Source: Aquilaria yunnanensis (lineage: Eukaryota; Streptophyta; Magnoliopsida; Malvales; Thymelaeaceae). From it: a stretch of DNA of 64,000 bases. Shown in pieces: positions 1-9,038 of the stretch (positions within the stretch are counted from its first letter, which is position 1; the number at the start of each line of letters is the position of its first letter). The DNA lies in assembly GCA_039654915.1 (NCBI GenBank), contig CM077599.1:11782501-11846500 (forward strand), given 5' to 3'. Position numbers and translations under genes: made by a program. Under the pieces are notes generated by a model. The model was not told the DNA's origin. It ran no database searches and was given only the letters and a program-made list of their open reading frames with translations.

Positions 1-1068
1 ATCATGGAAGAAGTTCATTCTGGAATGTGTGGAGCACACACTAGTGGTCATACTATGGCAAGACAAATAATGAGAGCTGGTTACTATTGGCTCACATTGG
101 AAAGTTATTGCATCAATCACGTAAGAAAATGTCATAAATGCCAAATATATGCCAACAAGATTCAGGCTCCACCTGCTCCTCTTAATGTAACAGCAATACC
201 TTGGCCTTTTGCCATGTGGGGAATTGACGTCATTGGAGCCGTTACCCCCAAAGCTTCTAATGGTCACAAATTCATCCTAATGGCAATAGACTACTTCACT
301 AAATGGATAGAAACTGTGTCTTATGCAAATGTAACTCAAAAGGTGGTATGCCGGTTCATTAAGAAAGAAATCATTTGTCGCTATGGGCTGCCAGAGTGTA
401 TCATCTCAGACAATGCCACGAACTTGAACAATGCAATGATGCAGACTTTGTGCCAACAGTTCAAGATCAAGCATCTCAATTCAGCAACTTATCGACCGAA
501 GATGAATGGTGCAGTAGAAGCGGCCAATAAAAATATCAAGAGAATTATTGAAAAGATGATCGTCACTTACAAGGACTGGCATGAGATGTTACCTTTTGCA
601 CTACATGCTTATAGAACTTCTACCCGTACTTCTACTGGAGCAACAACTTTTTCTCTGGTATATGGTATGGAGGCTGTATTGCCCATTGAAGTTGAAATTC
701 CTTCATTAAGGGTACTAATGGATACTCAATTGAGAGAAACAGAATGGGTCAAGGCTAGATACGAACAATTAAACCTAATTGATGAAAGAAGAATGATAGC
801 CCTCTGCCATGTGCAGCTTTATCAAAGGAGGATGATTCGCGCTTACAATAAAAAGCTTCGCCCACGGAAATTTCACGAAGGTGACATAGTGCTCAAGAAA
901 ATTCTATCCATTCAGCATGATTCTAGAGGAAAATGGACACCAAATTATGATGGACCATATGTCGTGAAGAAAGCATTTTCAGGAGGGGCTCTAATTCTGA
1001 CAGAAATGGATGGACAAGAGTTACTGAAGCCAGTAATTTCAGATTCAGTAAAGAAATACTTTGCATAA
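1..1068 (+). CDS. Ty3 integrase, C-terminal part of pol (5' end outside window)
   Basis: Inserts the retrotransposon cDNA into host DNA. The frame is open from the window edge and stops at 1066-1068. The visible order fits a Ty3 integrase: the end of the HHCC zinc-binding domain (two histidines near residues 5 and 12, then CHKC), followed by the catalytic core. In the core the acidic residues sit in GIDVIG, in SDNATN (usually SDNGT, so one small change) and in NGAVEAANK, where the E completes the DDE triad. A basic C-terminal region with the GPY-type motif (YDGPYVVKK) follows. There are no stops or frameshifts over about 350 codons, so this copy may be fairly young, although the LOG gene downstream is broken. 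The sequence style matches Tat-lineage integrases. Protease, reverse transcriptase and RNase H would lie to the left. Confidence 0.9.
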   Translation: MMEEVHSGMCGAHTSGHTMARQIMRAGYYWLTLESYCINHVRKCHKCQIYANKIQAPPAPLNVTAIPWPFAMWGIDVIGAVTPKASNGHKFILMAIDYFTKWIETVSYANVTQKVVCRFIKKEIICRYGLPECIISDNATNLNNAMMQTLCQQFKIKHLNSATYRPKMNGAVEAANKNIKRIIEKMIVTYKDWHEMLPFALHAYRTSTRTSTGATTFSLVYGMEAVLPIEVEIPSLRVLMDTQLRETEWVKARYEQLNLIDERRMIALCHVQLYQRRMIRAYNKKLRPRKFHEGDIVLKKILSIQHDSRGKWTPNYDGPYVVKKAFSGGALILTEMDGQELLKPVISDSVKKYFA

Positions 1069-2335
1069 TGAAGAAATTTTCGGACAGAAGGGAAGAAGTG
1101 GATACAGGGTTACCAAAGTTTATTTGATCAAAGTTGTCAAAGAGAGCGTTCTTCCCTCACACTTTCATTGTTATTCATCTGTACTCAAGACTTTTATATT
1201 CTCTTACCCATAAATAAAAAGCTAATTCTCTTTAGCTTTCCTTTGATTCTCATGTTCAACTTTTATATTCCCTTGTTAAAAAAAAAATGATAAAGTCATT
1301 TCTACCCAGTTCTTTTCCTTCAAATCTCACATTCCTACTAGCCTTAAATGTGCAATAAATTGTGACTTTTGTAGGAAGAATAGTACTAATTAAAACTCAG
1401 AAAAAGAAAAAACCATAGATTACTTTGATAAGCTTTGTGAATTAAAACAAGTAAGATTGAGGTCCTGTTTTGCGAACGGCACAGAACATAGGCTAACAAA
1501 GAAGAAGGAGTAACAAATCTTCGGGAGATAGCCTTAGTAGTTGCCTGGATGATCGCTTCAGAAGTCTTAGCATGTTCACGTCAGCAAGAAAGAACCATAC
1601 TCACAAATATTTCAATAGGGACAATTATTTAGAGAGGCATAAAGTATGAGGCGGGCGAACATTAAAGAAATTGATGCCAAAATTCAAGAACAAGTCAAGG
1701 AAATGGGATTTTGAAAAGAGTTGGGCTTTTGAGGCAATGGACAATAGCTGGGAAGCATAAAGAGATTCAATGATAGTCCAAGAAGGCAATCACAAAGAGA
1801 ATCCAGTAAAGCAAAGACATGAAGAACTAGATCCATCCAAAAATCAAAAAAAAAAAAAAACCATCAGTTACACATGCTCTGCATTCATGCATTTCACATC
1901 ATGCATGCACAACCTTTGCATAACAGGGACCAAATGGGAAGCACATCCACGGCACAGTTACAGCAGTATAAGCTGATATCTCAATGACATCAGCTCTTAC
2001 CAGTCTATCACTGGATGCACAGCTAATACGCTGGACCCAACCTCATCAGGAATTCAAGGATAAAGTAGACAATATTGTCAAAAGCCTAGCAATCGATTCA
2101 ATAATCGAGGCTACACCTAGAATGACAGGATTGACGCCAGCTTAGTAGTATCCAAGATAAGAGATAGCTATGGTCAAGGATAAGGCAGACGTCAAGAAAT
2201 ATTGTCGTTGATAATTTGTCAAAAGCGGGCAATGGATTCAATAATCGAGGACTCCGTGACTCTCAAGTCGGTTCTCTCAGTTGCCCATAATAACTGATTC
2301 CTTCTTCCTTTCTTTCTTTTACTTCCCGCTAGAAA
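1069..2335. other. Spacer between integrase and cargo genes; no gene seen
   Basis: No convincing reading frame; the longest + frame (68 codons at 1770-1976) ends in a lysine run encoded by poly-A and looks random. A near-duplicate phrase occurs twice before the first Cys-rich gene (around 2088-2106 and 2228-2250, 'caatcgattcaataatcgagg' type), hinting at a local duplication. No TATA box comparable to those of the later cargo genes is visible before 2336. Confidence 0.5.
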
Positions 2336-2884
2336 ATGGATCCTACTCTTTCTCCTTTGCGAAAATATTTTCCTTCTCTCCCAATGAACATTCTAAAAAA
2401 GATTTACCGAGTTCGCTGTGAACGATTAAGAATTTTGATGCACAAAGGAATCCCTGAAGTTGTACGGTGGTTAATCGAAGCTAAGGTTCGTCTGGTAGGC
2501 GAAGCCCCAGATGCATTTACGTCTCACATGCCTGGCATAGGCAAAAGCTCTTATGCCAAAAAGCGAAGAGCGAAAAGGTTACAAGTCTGTCATAAATGTG
2601 GTCGATGGACTTGTAATACTAAATGTCGTTCTTTAGGAATGATCTCCGATAATCGAGAAGATAAAATACGATTCATCAGGAATGGCCTGAATAAGGATTC
2701 GTTGGATGATATCCGATTGACTCTTGAGATGCATTCTTGTGGATCAGTGCAACGTGAACTTCTTGGTTTATGGAGTATTTTTCATGAAGAACGAGAGTGT
2801 TACAGTCCTGGGAATCTGACTTTAAAAGACCCTGTTTGCCAGTTTGTAAGAAAACTGGATGGGAAGCAAATCCCTGACTCATAG
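2336..2884 (+). CDS. Small basic Cys-rich protein, cargo copy 1 (intact)
   Basis: A 182-residue protein, not firmly identified. The N-terminal half is hydrophobic/basic (KYFPSLPMNILKKIY near residues 10-24). It is followed by a basic stretch (YAKKRRAKR, about residues 74-82) and directly by a compact cysteine cluster C-x2-C-x4-C-x3-C (CHKCGRWTCNTKC). The C-terminal half has a conserved HSCG and ends QFVRKLDGK. A basic patch followed at once by a four-Cys finger is the layout of the nucleic-acid-binding/silencing-suppressor proteins of carlaviruses and relatives. That link is my inference; the Cys spacing is tighter than in the viral family, and an unknown plant zinc-binding protein is the alternative. 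It is the first of three tandem paralogues inside the retrotransposon and the only one with both an open frame and all four cysteines. Confidence 0.65.
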   Translation: MDPTLSPLRKYFPSLPMNILKKIYRVRCERLRILMHKGIPEVVRWLIEAKVRLVGEAPDAFTSHMPGIGKSSYAKKRRAKRLQVCHKCGRWTCNTKCRSLGMISDNREDKIRFIRNGLNKDSLDDIRLTLEMHSCGSVQRELLGLWSIFHEERECYSPGNLTLKDPVCQFVRKLDGKQIPDS

Positions 2885-3045
2885 AAGGCGTTGAAGCCGT
2901 TACTGGACGTAAAACCAGTGGAAGATGTGAGCCACAGTCGCAATCACTGTACATACAATTTGTCATATTTGAAAATTTGTATTTTTTTTTTGACAATAAT
3001 GTACTTGCTCCCGCAAGCGTCATTAACACGTTATCCTTTCATCGT

Positions 3046-3052
3046 TATAAAT
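3046..3052 (+). promoter_or_regulatory. TATA box of Cys-rich copy 2
   Basis: TATAAAT about 120 bases before the ATG at 3173, in a block (roughly 2880-3172) that recurs before copy 3. It suggests each copy is its own transcription unit rather than part of the retroelement genomic transcript. Confidence 0.5.
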
Positions 3053-3172
3053 GCGTGTTCTTTTTCCCGGTTAAGTAGCGGATACGGTACTCCGTGACTC
3101 TCATAGTCGGTTATTTCAGTTTCCTACAATAACTGATTTCTTCCTTTCTTCTCTCAAATTCTTTTCTCATCA

Positions 3173-3706
3173 ATGGATTCTACTCTTTCCGCCATGCGAA
3201 AGTACTTTCCTTCCCTCCCAATAAACGTTCTTAGAAGGATTTACCAAGCTAGATGTGAAAGAATCAGAGTTTTTATACACAAGGGCATTCCTAACAATGT
3301 GCGGTGGTTAATTGAAGCTAAGGTCCGTTCGGCTGTTGAAGTTTCAGATGCATTTATGCCCCGTATGCCCGGCTTAGGTAAAAGCGCTTATGCCAAAAAG
3401 CGAAGAGCAAAGAGGCTAGGTGTCTGGCATAAATATGGACGATGGAATTGCGATACTAAATGTCGCTCTTTAGGATGCATCCTGAAAAATCGTGAAGATA
3501 AAAGAAAATTCATTAAGAATGGCTTGCGTAAGGAATCTCTAGAAGATATCCGAGAGACTCTTGAAACACATTCTTGTGGAGGAGTGCAATGTGAAATTAT
3601 CGATTTATGGAAGACTTACCATAAAGAACGAGACCGTTACAGTCTTGGGAATCTGACTTTAAACGACCCTGTTTCCCAGTTTGTAAGAAAACTGGATGGG
3701 AAATAA
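3173..3706 (+). CDS. Small basic Cys-rich protein, cargo copy 2 (finger damaged)
   Basis: A 177-residue paralogue of copy 1 with an open frame from ATG 3173. The same order is visible: KYFPSLPINVLRRIY, the basic stretch YAKKRRAKR, the finger region, HSCG, QFVRKLDGK. Two of the four finger cysteines are replaced (the CHKC of copy 1 is WHKY here), so a metal-binding function in that finger is probably lost while the basic stretch is kept. Flanking DNA is also shared with the other copies, so the unit that duplicated was gene plus promoter, about 0.8 kb. The function is unknown; see copy 1 for the possible viral-type relationship. Confidence 0.6.
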   Translation: MDSTLSAMRKYFPSLPINVLRRIYQARCERIRVFIHKGIPNNVRWLIEAKVRSAVEVSDAFMPRMPGLGKSAYAKKRRAKRLGVWHKYGRWNCDTKCRSLGCILKNREDKRKFIKNGLRKESLEDIRETLETHSCGGVQCEIIDLWKTYHKERDRYSLGNLTLNDPVSQFVRKLDGK

Positions 3707-3862
3707 ATCCCCGACTTATAGAAGCCGTTACCGGACGTAAAACCAGTGGAAGATGTGAGCCACAGTCACAATTACTGTACATATAAGCTGTCATTTGTCT
3801 TTTCTTCTGACAATAATGTACTTGCTTCTGTAAGCGTAATAAACACGTTATCCTTTCATCGC

Positions 3863-3869
3863 TATAAAT
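3863..3869 (+). promoter_or_regulatory. TATA box of Cys-rich copy 3
   Basis: TATAAAT about 115 bases before the copy 3 start, in the same context as at 3046-3052 (ATCCTTTCATCG(C/T)TATAAATGCG). Confidence 0.5.
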
Positions 3870-3978
3870 GCGTGTTCTTCTTTTTGGATACGGTACTCCG
3901 TGACTCTCAAAGTCAGTTATTTCCGTTTCCTACAATCACTAATTTCTTCATTTTTTTTCTTAAATGCCTCCTTCATCA

Positions 3979-4528
3979 ATGGAGTATTCTCTTTCCGCCC
4001 TACGAAAGTATTTTCCTTCCCTCCTAATAAATGTTCTTAAAAAGATTTATCAAGCTAGATGTGAATGATTTAGAGTATTTATGCATAAAGGCATTCCTGA
4101 TAATGTGCGGTGGCTAATCGAAGCTAAGGTTCAGTCGGCTGGTGAAGTTCCAGATGCATTCTTCCCCCGTATGCCCGGCTTTGGTAAAAACGCTTATGCT
4201 AAAAAGAGAAGAGCAAGAAGGCTAGGCGTCTGTCATAATTGTGGATGGTGGATTTGCGGCACTAAATGTCGTTCTTCAGGGATAATCACCAGAAATCGTG
4301 AAGATAGAAGAAAATTCATTAAGAATGGCCTGCGTAAGGAATCTCTGGAGGATATCCGAGAGACTCTTGAAGCGCACTCTTGTGGAATGGTGCAATTTGA
4401 GATTGTCGGTTTATGGATGACTTTTCAAAAAAGAACGAGATCGTTACAGTCTTGGGAATCTGACTTTAAACGACCCTGTTTGCCAGTTTGTAAGAAAACT
4501 GGAAGGGATGCAAATCGCCAATTCATAG
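3979..4528 (+). pseudogene. Small basic Cys-rich protein, cargo copy 3 (broken)
   Basis: The third tandem paralogue. The alignable frame starts at ATG 3979. It has an in-frame TGA at 4066-4068 where the sister copies have an arginine codon, and a one-base length change in an A-run near 4425-4432 that shifts the last 40 or so codons. The finger cysteines are all present (CHNCGWWICGTKC), unlike copy 2. A shorter product could in principle start at ATG 4081, but it would lack the N-terminal segment and end in a shifted tail. Confidence 0.6.
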
Positions 4529-4570
4529 AAGGCATTGAAGCCGTTACTGGACGTAAAGCCAGTGGAAAAC

Positions 4571-4825
4571 GTGAACCAAAGTCACGACTACTGTACATGC
4601 TAGCTGTCACTTTTGAAAATTTTCCTTCACTTCCAGGAATAATGTACCTATTCCTGACATGAGCCACAGTCACGACTACTGTACATGCTAGCTGTCGCTT
4701 TTGAAAATTTTCCTTCTCTTCCAAAAAATAATGTACCCATTCCTGACGTGAGCCATAGTCATGACTACTGTGTATAGCTGTCATTTTGGAAATTTTCCTC
4801 CTCTTCCGACAATAATGTATCTACT
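4571..4825 (+). repeat. Three tandem units of about 89 bp
   Basis: Units begin near 4571, 4660 and 4749 with GTGA(A/G)CCA(A/C/T)AGTCA(C/T)GACTACTGT and continue through TAGCTGTC and GAAAATTTTCCT. Related single units lie after copies 1 and 2 (about 2925 and 3757). The 3' flank of the Cys-rich gene was amplified on its own after copy 3. Confidence 0.7.
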
Positions 4826-4861
4826 CTTGAAAATATAATTATTGCATTATCTCTTCATCTC

Positions 4862-4869
4862 TATAAATA
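4862..4869 (+). promoter_or_regulatory. TATA box of the LOG unit
   Basis: TATAAATA 41 bases before the ATG at 4910, followed by a pyrimidine-rich leader (CATCTTTTCTTCATTTC). The spacing to the ATG is short for a plant leader but usable. Confidence 0.5.
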
Positions 4870-4909
4870 CATCATCTTTTCTTCATTTCTTACAAGGTTA
4901 AGGATAGGA

Positions 4910-5539
4910 ATGGAGAAAACCTTAACTCGTAAATCCCGAAGTATTTGTGTATTTTCTGGGGCTTTTCCTGGAAAAGATGAAGAGTACTTAAAGGCAGCCA
5001 ACCATTTGGGTAGAGTATTAGCTGAGTGAAAAATACATTTAATCTATGGAGGAGATAGTGTCGGATTAATGGGAGGTGTAGCATCAGCAGCATCTTTAGG
5101 AGGAAGTCAAGTTTTGGGCATTATCCCTGGACCTTTGAAGTTTATTTCTGGGGGCACGATTGGAGAAGAGTTAGTGGCTAAAACTCTGCAAGAGCGTTTG
5201 TTACAAATGCTTTTTAATGCTGATGCTTTTATCGCTCTACCAGGTGGTTTTGGCACATTGGGATAAGTCTTTCAAATTGCTTCCATGACCCAACTTAATT
5301 TGCATAAGAAACCCATTGGGCTGTTGAATGTTAACAATTTCTTTACAGGTCTGATAGCTTTTGTGGACTACGCTATGCAGAAGAATTTTATATCAAGAGT
5401 AGCACGACGAATCCTAATATCCGCAACAACTGCTGAAGAATTGCTAGATAAAATGCAAGCTTTTGTTCCTGAACCAGATCCAATGATAATCCAGATAGAC
5501 TGGGCACGACAATCTTTCCCGACTAGTTCCGTCCCATAA
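4910..5539 (+). pseudogene. LOG-like: LOG-type cytokinin phosphoribohydrolase, captured, two stops
   Basis: LOG enzymes release active cytokinin bases from cytokinin riboside monophosphates in the cytosol. The frame from ATG 4910 to the stop at 5537-5539 spans about 209 codons, the usual LOG length. It shows CVFSGAFPGK, YGGDSVGLMGGVA (usually YGGGS), GIIP, DAFIALPGGFGTL and KPIGLLNV in the family order. Two in-frame stops interrupt it: TGA at 5027-5029 and TAA at 5264-5266. The second falls in the PGGxGTxxE signature: the residue after TL is G, and the stop lies where the second acidic residue normally sits. There are no introns and no frameshift, so a processed copy or selection for compactness are both possible. 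It lies in the same orientation as integrase and downstream of the Cys-rich genes, inside the retrotransposon. Confidence 0.85.
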
Positions 5540-6063
5540 TTGTCTTTTACTTGGCCTGTTGAAGCATTGTGGAAGAAGAAGCGATCCGATCTGTTATTCT
5601 TGTCCTTTAGTTTTATTATCAGCATTTTCTTTCGTGTTTTGGTTTTTCTTTTCAGGGAATTTCTTTCGTTTTTATCTTGCAGGATAGTTTGGTTCATGCT
5701 AATATTAAAACCATAGGACAAAGCCTTTAGTTTGGAATGGCTGAGTAAGGAGTAATTTTGTTTACTCTTGAGACGCATCCTATTAGGTCCACTAGTCAGG
5801 ACATTTTTGGGTAGCTAAGCTTCAACCTTATTTGGATGACATATCTCACAAGGGAATCTATATTTTCTGAAGAAAATATTAGATGAAACCTTGGATATTG
5901 ATTCCAAACATCCGTACCCTTACATAATTTGTCTGTTTTATTTCACATTATCAAGATTCACTCATCTCATGGAAGTTTAAATTCTTGCACTCGCCTATTA
6001 TGAAAATTTACACTTCCGAAGAAATTATTCCAATTTCAATTGCTTTTATATAAAGTTTGCGTG
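5540..6063. other. Spacer after LOG; no gene seen
   Basis: AT-rich DNA with no convincing frame. It joins the LOG copy to the hairpin minisatellite. Confidence 0.5.
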
Positions 6064-6836
6064 GGGTGCTAAGGAAAGCTCCTTAACCCCAGAAAGGAGA
6101 AAAACTCTTTTCTCCACCAATCAATCAATTTTCTTTCAATGATAGGACAGCTCCTATCGCCGAGGTCCTAAGGAAAGCTCCTTAGCCTCAAACCAAGCAA
6201 TTTTCCTTCAACGATAGGACAGCTCCTATCATCGAGGTCCTAAGGAAAGTTCCTTAGCCTCAAACCAATCAATTTTCTTTCAACGATAGGACAGCTCCTA
6301 TCGCCGAGGTCCTAAGGAAAGCTCCTTAGCCTCAAACTCAATCAATTTTCCTTCAACGATAGGACAGCTCCTATTGCCGAGCTCCTAAGGAAATCTCCTT
6401 AGCCTCAAACTCAATCAATTTTCCTTCAACGATAGGACAGCTCCTATCGCCGAGGTCCTAAGGAAAGCTCCTTAGCCTCAAACTCAATCAATTTTCCTTC
6501 AACGATAGGACAGCTCTTATCGCCGAGGTCCTAAGGAAAGCTCCTTAGCCTCAAACTCAATCAATTTTCCTTCAATGATAGGACAGCTCCTATCGTCGAG
6601 GTCCTAAGGAAAGCTCCTTAGCCTCAAATTCAATCAATTTTCTTTCAATGATAGGATAGCTCATATCGCCGAGGTCCAAAGGAAAGCTCCTTAGCCTCAA
6701 AATCAATCAATTTTTCTTCAACGATAGGACAGCTCCTATCGCCGAGGTCCTAAGAAAAGCTCTTTAGCCTCAAAATCAATCAATTTTCCATCAACGGTAG
6801 GACTGCTCCTATCGCCGGGGTTTTAAGGATGGAACC
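6064..6836 (+). repeat. Hairpin minisatellite, type A units (about 72 bp, about 10 copies)
   Basis: Each unit holds two perfect 7-bp-stem inverted repeats with 4-base loops, GATAGGA-CAGC-TCCTATC and CTAAGGA-AAGC-TCCTTAG, joined by GCCGAGGTC and CCTCAAACTCAATCAATTTTCC. Tandem repeats between pol and the 3' LTR are known for Tat/Ogre elements. The last unit here is already of type B. The array is split at 6837 by a solo LTR. Confidence 0.9.
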
Positions 6837-7807
6837 TGATAGCCAAAGGCTATTGCCTCCTCGGTAGTAACTCCCTGCCAGAATATTGGCCGAGGAGTCT
6901 GACGTCACCCAAGAGAGGATCTTTTCATTGACCTCGGAAGGTGCGAAGTCAAACACTATGAGCTCGAGACTTTGGTTAGCTCGTCAGGAATTCCGAGGAC
7001 AACACCGTTTCCATCGAGGGGCCAAACTGACCGTCTTCGGGTAAGAGAGCCATCTCTCTGAAGCAAGGGAGAATCTCCTCGAAGGCCGAGGCCCCGAAGA
7101 GGTCTTCCCCGAACAAGAAACACCTGAACAAGGGAATCCCCGAACTATGGGTGCGAGTCCCGAAGAAGGTGTTCATCAAGGGAACTCCCAGAACTATGGG
7201 ATATATCCCGAATGAGGTGCTCGCACCGAAGGACGGATAGAATCCGAAGAGGGTGCACGCACCGAAGGGCGACCTCGCCCAGGGGACCTCGGGAGTACGG
7301 TATGAGCATTTAAGGAGCCTCTGACATGCCGCCCGCAAGCCCTACACGTCACATCAGAACGGCGAACTGACACGCCGTAGCCGCCCCAGTCCTGACACAA
7401 CCTGTCCGGGTCCAAGGCTAAAGGAGGCTGCAAACGGCTGCCTGTCCCCTAGGTCCAAAAATACAGATCAAATCCGACCGAACACGTGTCATGATCTAAA
7501 CGGACCAGCTACTCCTATAAATACTAGGAAATGGGACTGGGCAAAGGATGGGCATTTTCCCCCCTCTGAGAAAACACAAAACAGGCAAGACACTTGATCC
7601 CTTAGTGTTCTTCCTCCACTTTCACTCAGAAAACTGACTTGGGCGTCGGAGGGTCCTCCCCGGAAAAGCAAACCGGGGACCTCCTAACCTCTTCCTTGAG
7701 CTTTTCAGACACACTCAGCTGGGAAACCAGAGCTCCAGGCGCTCGCCTCTTCAGGAAGTCTCTCCGCCTGTCAACATGACAGCAAACGAAGATGCTTTGG
7801 GGCATCA
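6837..7807 (+). mobile_element. Solo LTR (family B), 971 bp
   Basis: Begins TGATAGCCAAAGG and ends GGGGCATCA, with a perfect 5-bp target duplication GAACC at 6832-6836 and 7808-7812. Removing it restores a normal minisatellite unit. A TATA box (TATAAATA, 7516-7523) sits about 680 bp in, as in an LTR promoter. It is more GC-rich than its surroundings. The same family occurs at 17495-18353. The frames inside it show no conserved domain. Confidence 0.93.
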
Positions 7808-8937
7808 GAACCTTTGCCTCGAAATCAATCAATTTTCCTTTAACGATAGAACTGGTCCTATTGCTGAGGTTTTAAGGATGAAACCTTTGCCTCAAAATCA
7901 ATCAATTTTTCTTCAACGGTAAGACTGCTCCTATCGCCGAGGTTTTAAGGATGAAACCTTTGCCTCAAAATCAATCAATTTTCCTTCAACGGTAGGACTG
8001 CTCCTATCGCCGAGGTTTTAAGGATGGAACCTTTGTCTCGAAATCAATCAATTTTCCTTCAACGGTAGGACTGCTCCTATTGCCGAGGTTTTAAGGATGG
8101 AACCTTTGCCTTGAAATCAATCAATTTTCCTTCAACGGTAGGACTGCTCCTATTGCCGGGGTTTTAAGGATGGAACCTTTGCCTCGAAATCAATCAATTT
8201 TCCTTCAACGGTAGGACTGCTCCTATCGCCGAGGTTTTAAGGATGGAACCTTTGCCTCGAAATCAATCAATCAATTTTCCTTCAAACAGTAGGACTGCTC
8301 CTATCGTCGGGGTTTTAAGGATGGAACCTTTGCCTCGAAATCAATCAATTTTCCTTCAACGGTAGGACTGCTCCTATCGCCGGGGTTTTAAAGATGGAAC
8401 ATTTGCCTCGAAATCAATCAATTTTTGTTCAATGTTAAGACTGCTTCTATCGCCGAGGTTTTAAGGATGAAACCTTTGTCTCAAAATCAATCAATTTTCC
8501 TTCAACGGTAGGACTGCTCCTATCGCCGCGGTTTTAAGGATGGAAGCTTTGCCTCGAAATCAACCAATTTTCCTTCAACGGTAGGACTGCTCCCATCACT
8601 GAGGTTTTAAGGATGGAACCTTTGCCTCAAAATCAATCAATTTTCCCTCAACGGTAAGACTGCTCCTATTGCTGAGGTATTAAGGATGGAGCCTTTGCCT
8701 CGAAATCAATCAATTTTCCTTCAACGGTAGGACTGCTCCTATCGCCGAGGTTTTATGGATGGAACCTTTGCCTCGAAACCAATCAATCAATTTTCCTTCA
8801 ACGATAGGACAACTCCTATCGCCGAGGTTCTAAGGAGAGTTCCTTAACCTCAATCTCTATCAATCAATCAACTTTTCTTCAAACGGTAGGAAGGTTCCTA
8901 TCGTAGAGGTTCTAAAGAGGATTCCTTAACCTCAGGA
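7808..8937 (+). repeat. Hairpin minisatellite, type B units (about 72 bp, about 14 copies)
   Basis: Continues the array after the solo LTR. Units read GGTAGGACTGCTCCTATC, GCCGAGG, then TTTTAAGGATGGAACCTTTGCC and ATCAATCAATTTTCC. The first hairpin is kept with a G/T change in the stem, while the second is replaced by a shorter AGGTT/AACCT pairing. The last two units drift back toward type A. Confidence 0.9.
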
Positions 8938-9022
8938 TTTAGGCGTCAAGAAGGTTCTCAATGCCTAGCTAAGTCGGACGAAATTTGGTAACGACTTTGC
9001 ATACATCATGTCCCATAAAGCA

Positions 9023-9038
9023 TGCAAAGAGGGGCAGC
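9023..9038 (+). promoter_or_regulatory. Polypurine tract for plus-strand priming
   Basis: TGCAAAGAGGGGCAGC directly before the LTR start TGTTGACACCC at 9039. This is the place and composition expected of a polypurine tract and it fixes the element's orientation as +. Confidence 0.8.

Noticed and set aside
6976..7832. Several minus-strand frames in the family B solo LTR
   Set aside because: They lie in LTR sequence, overlap each other, and are not conserved as frames in the second LTR at 17495-18353.
6064..8937. CRISPR-like regular array
   Set aside because: Units are contiguous repeats of one 72-bp sequence without unique spacers, in plant retrotransposon DNA. It is a minisatellite.
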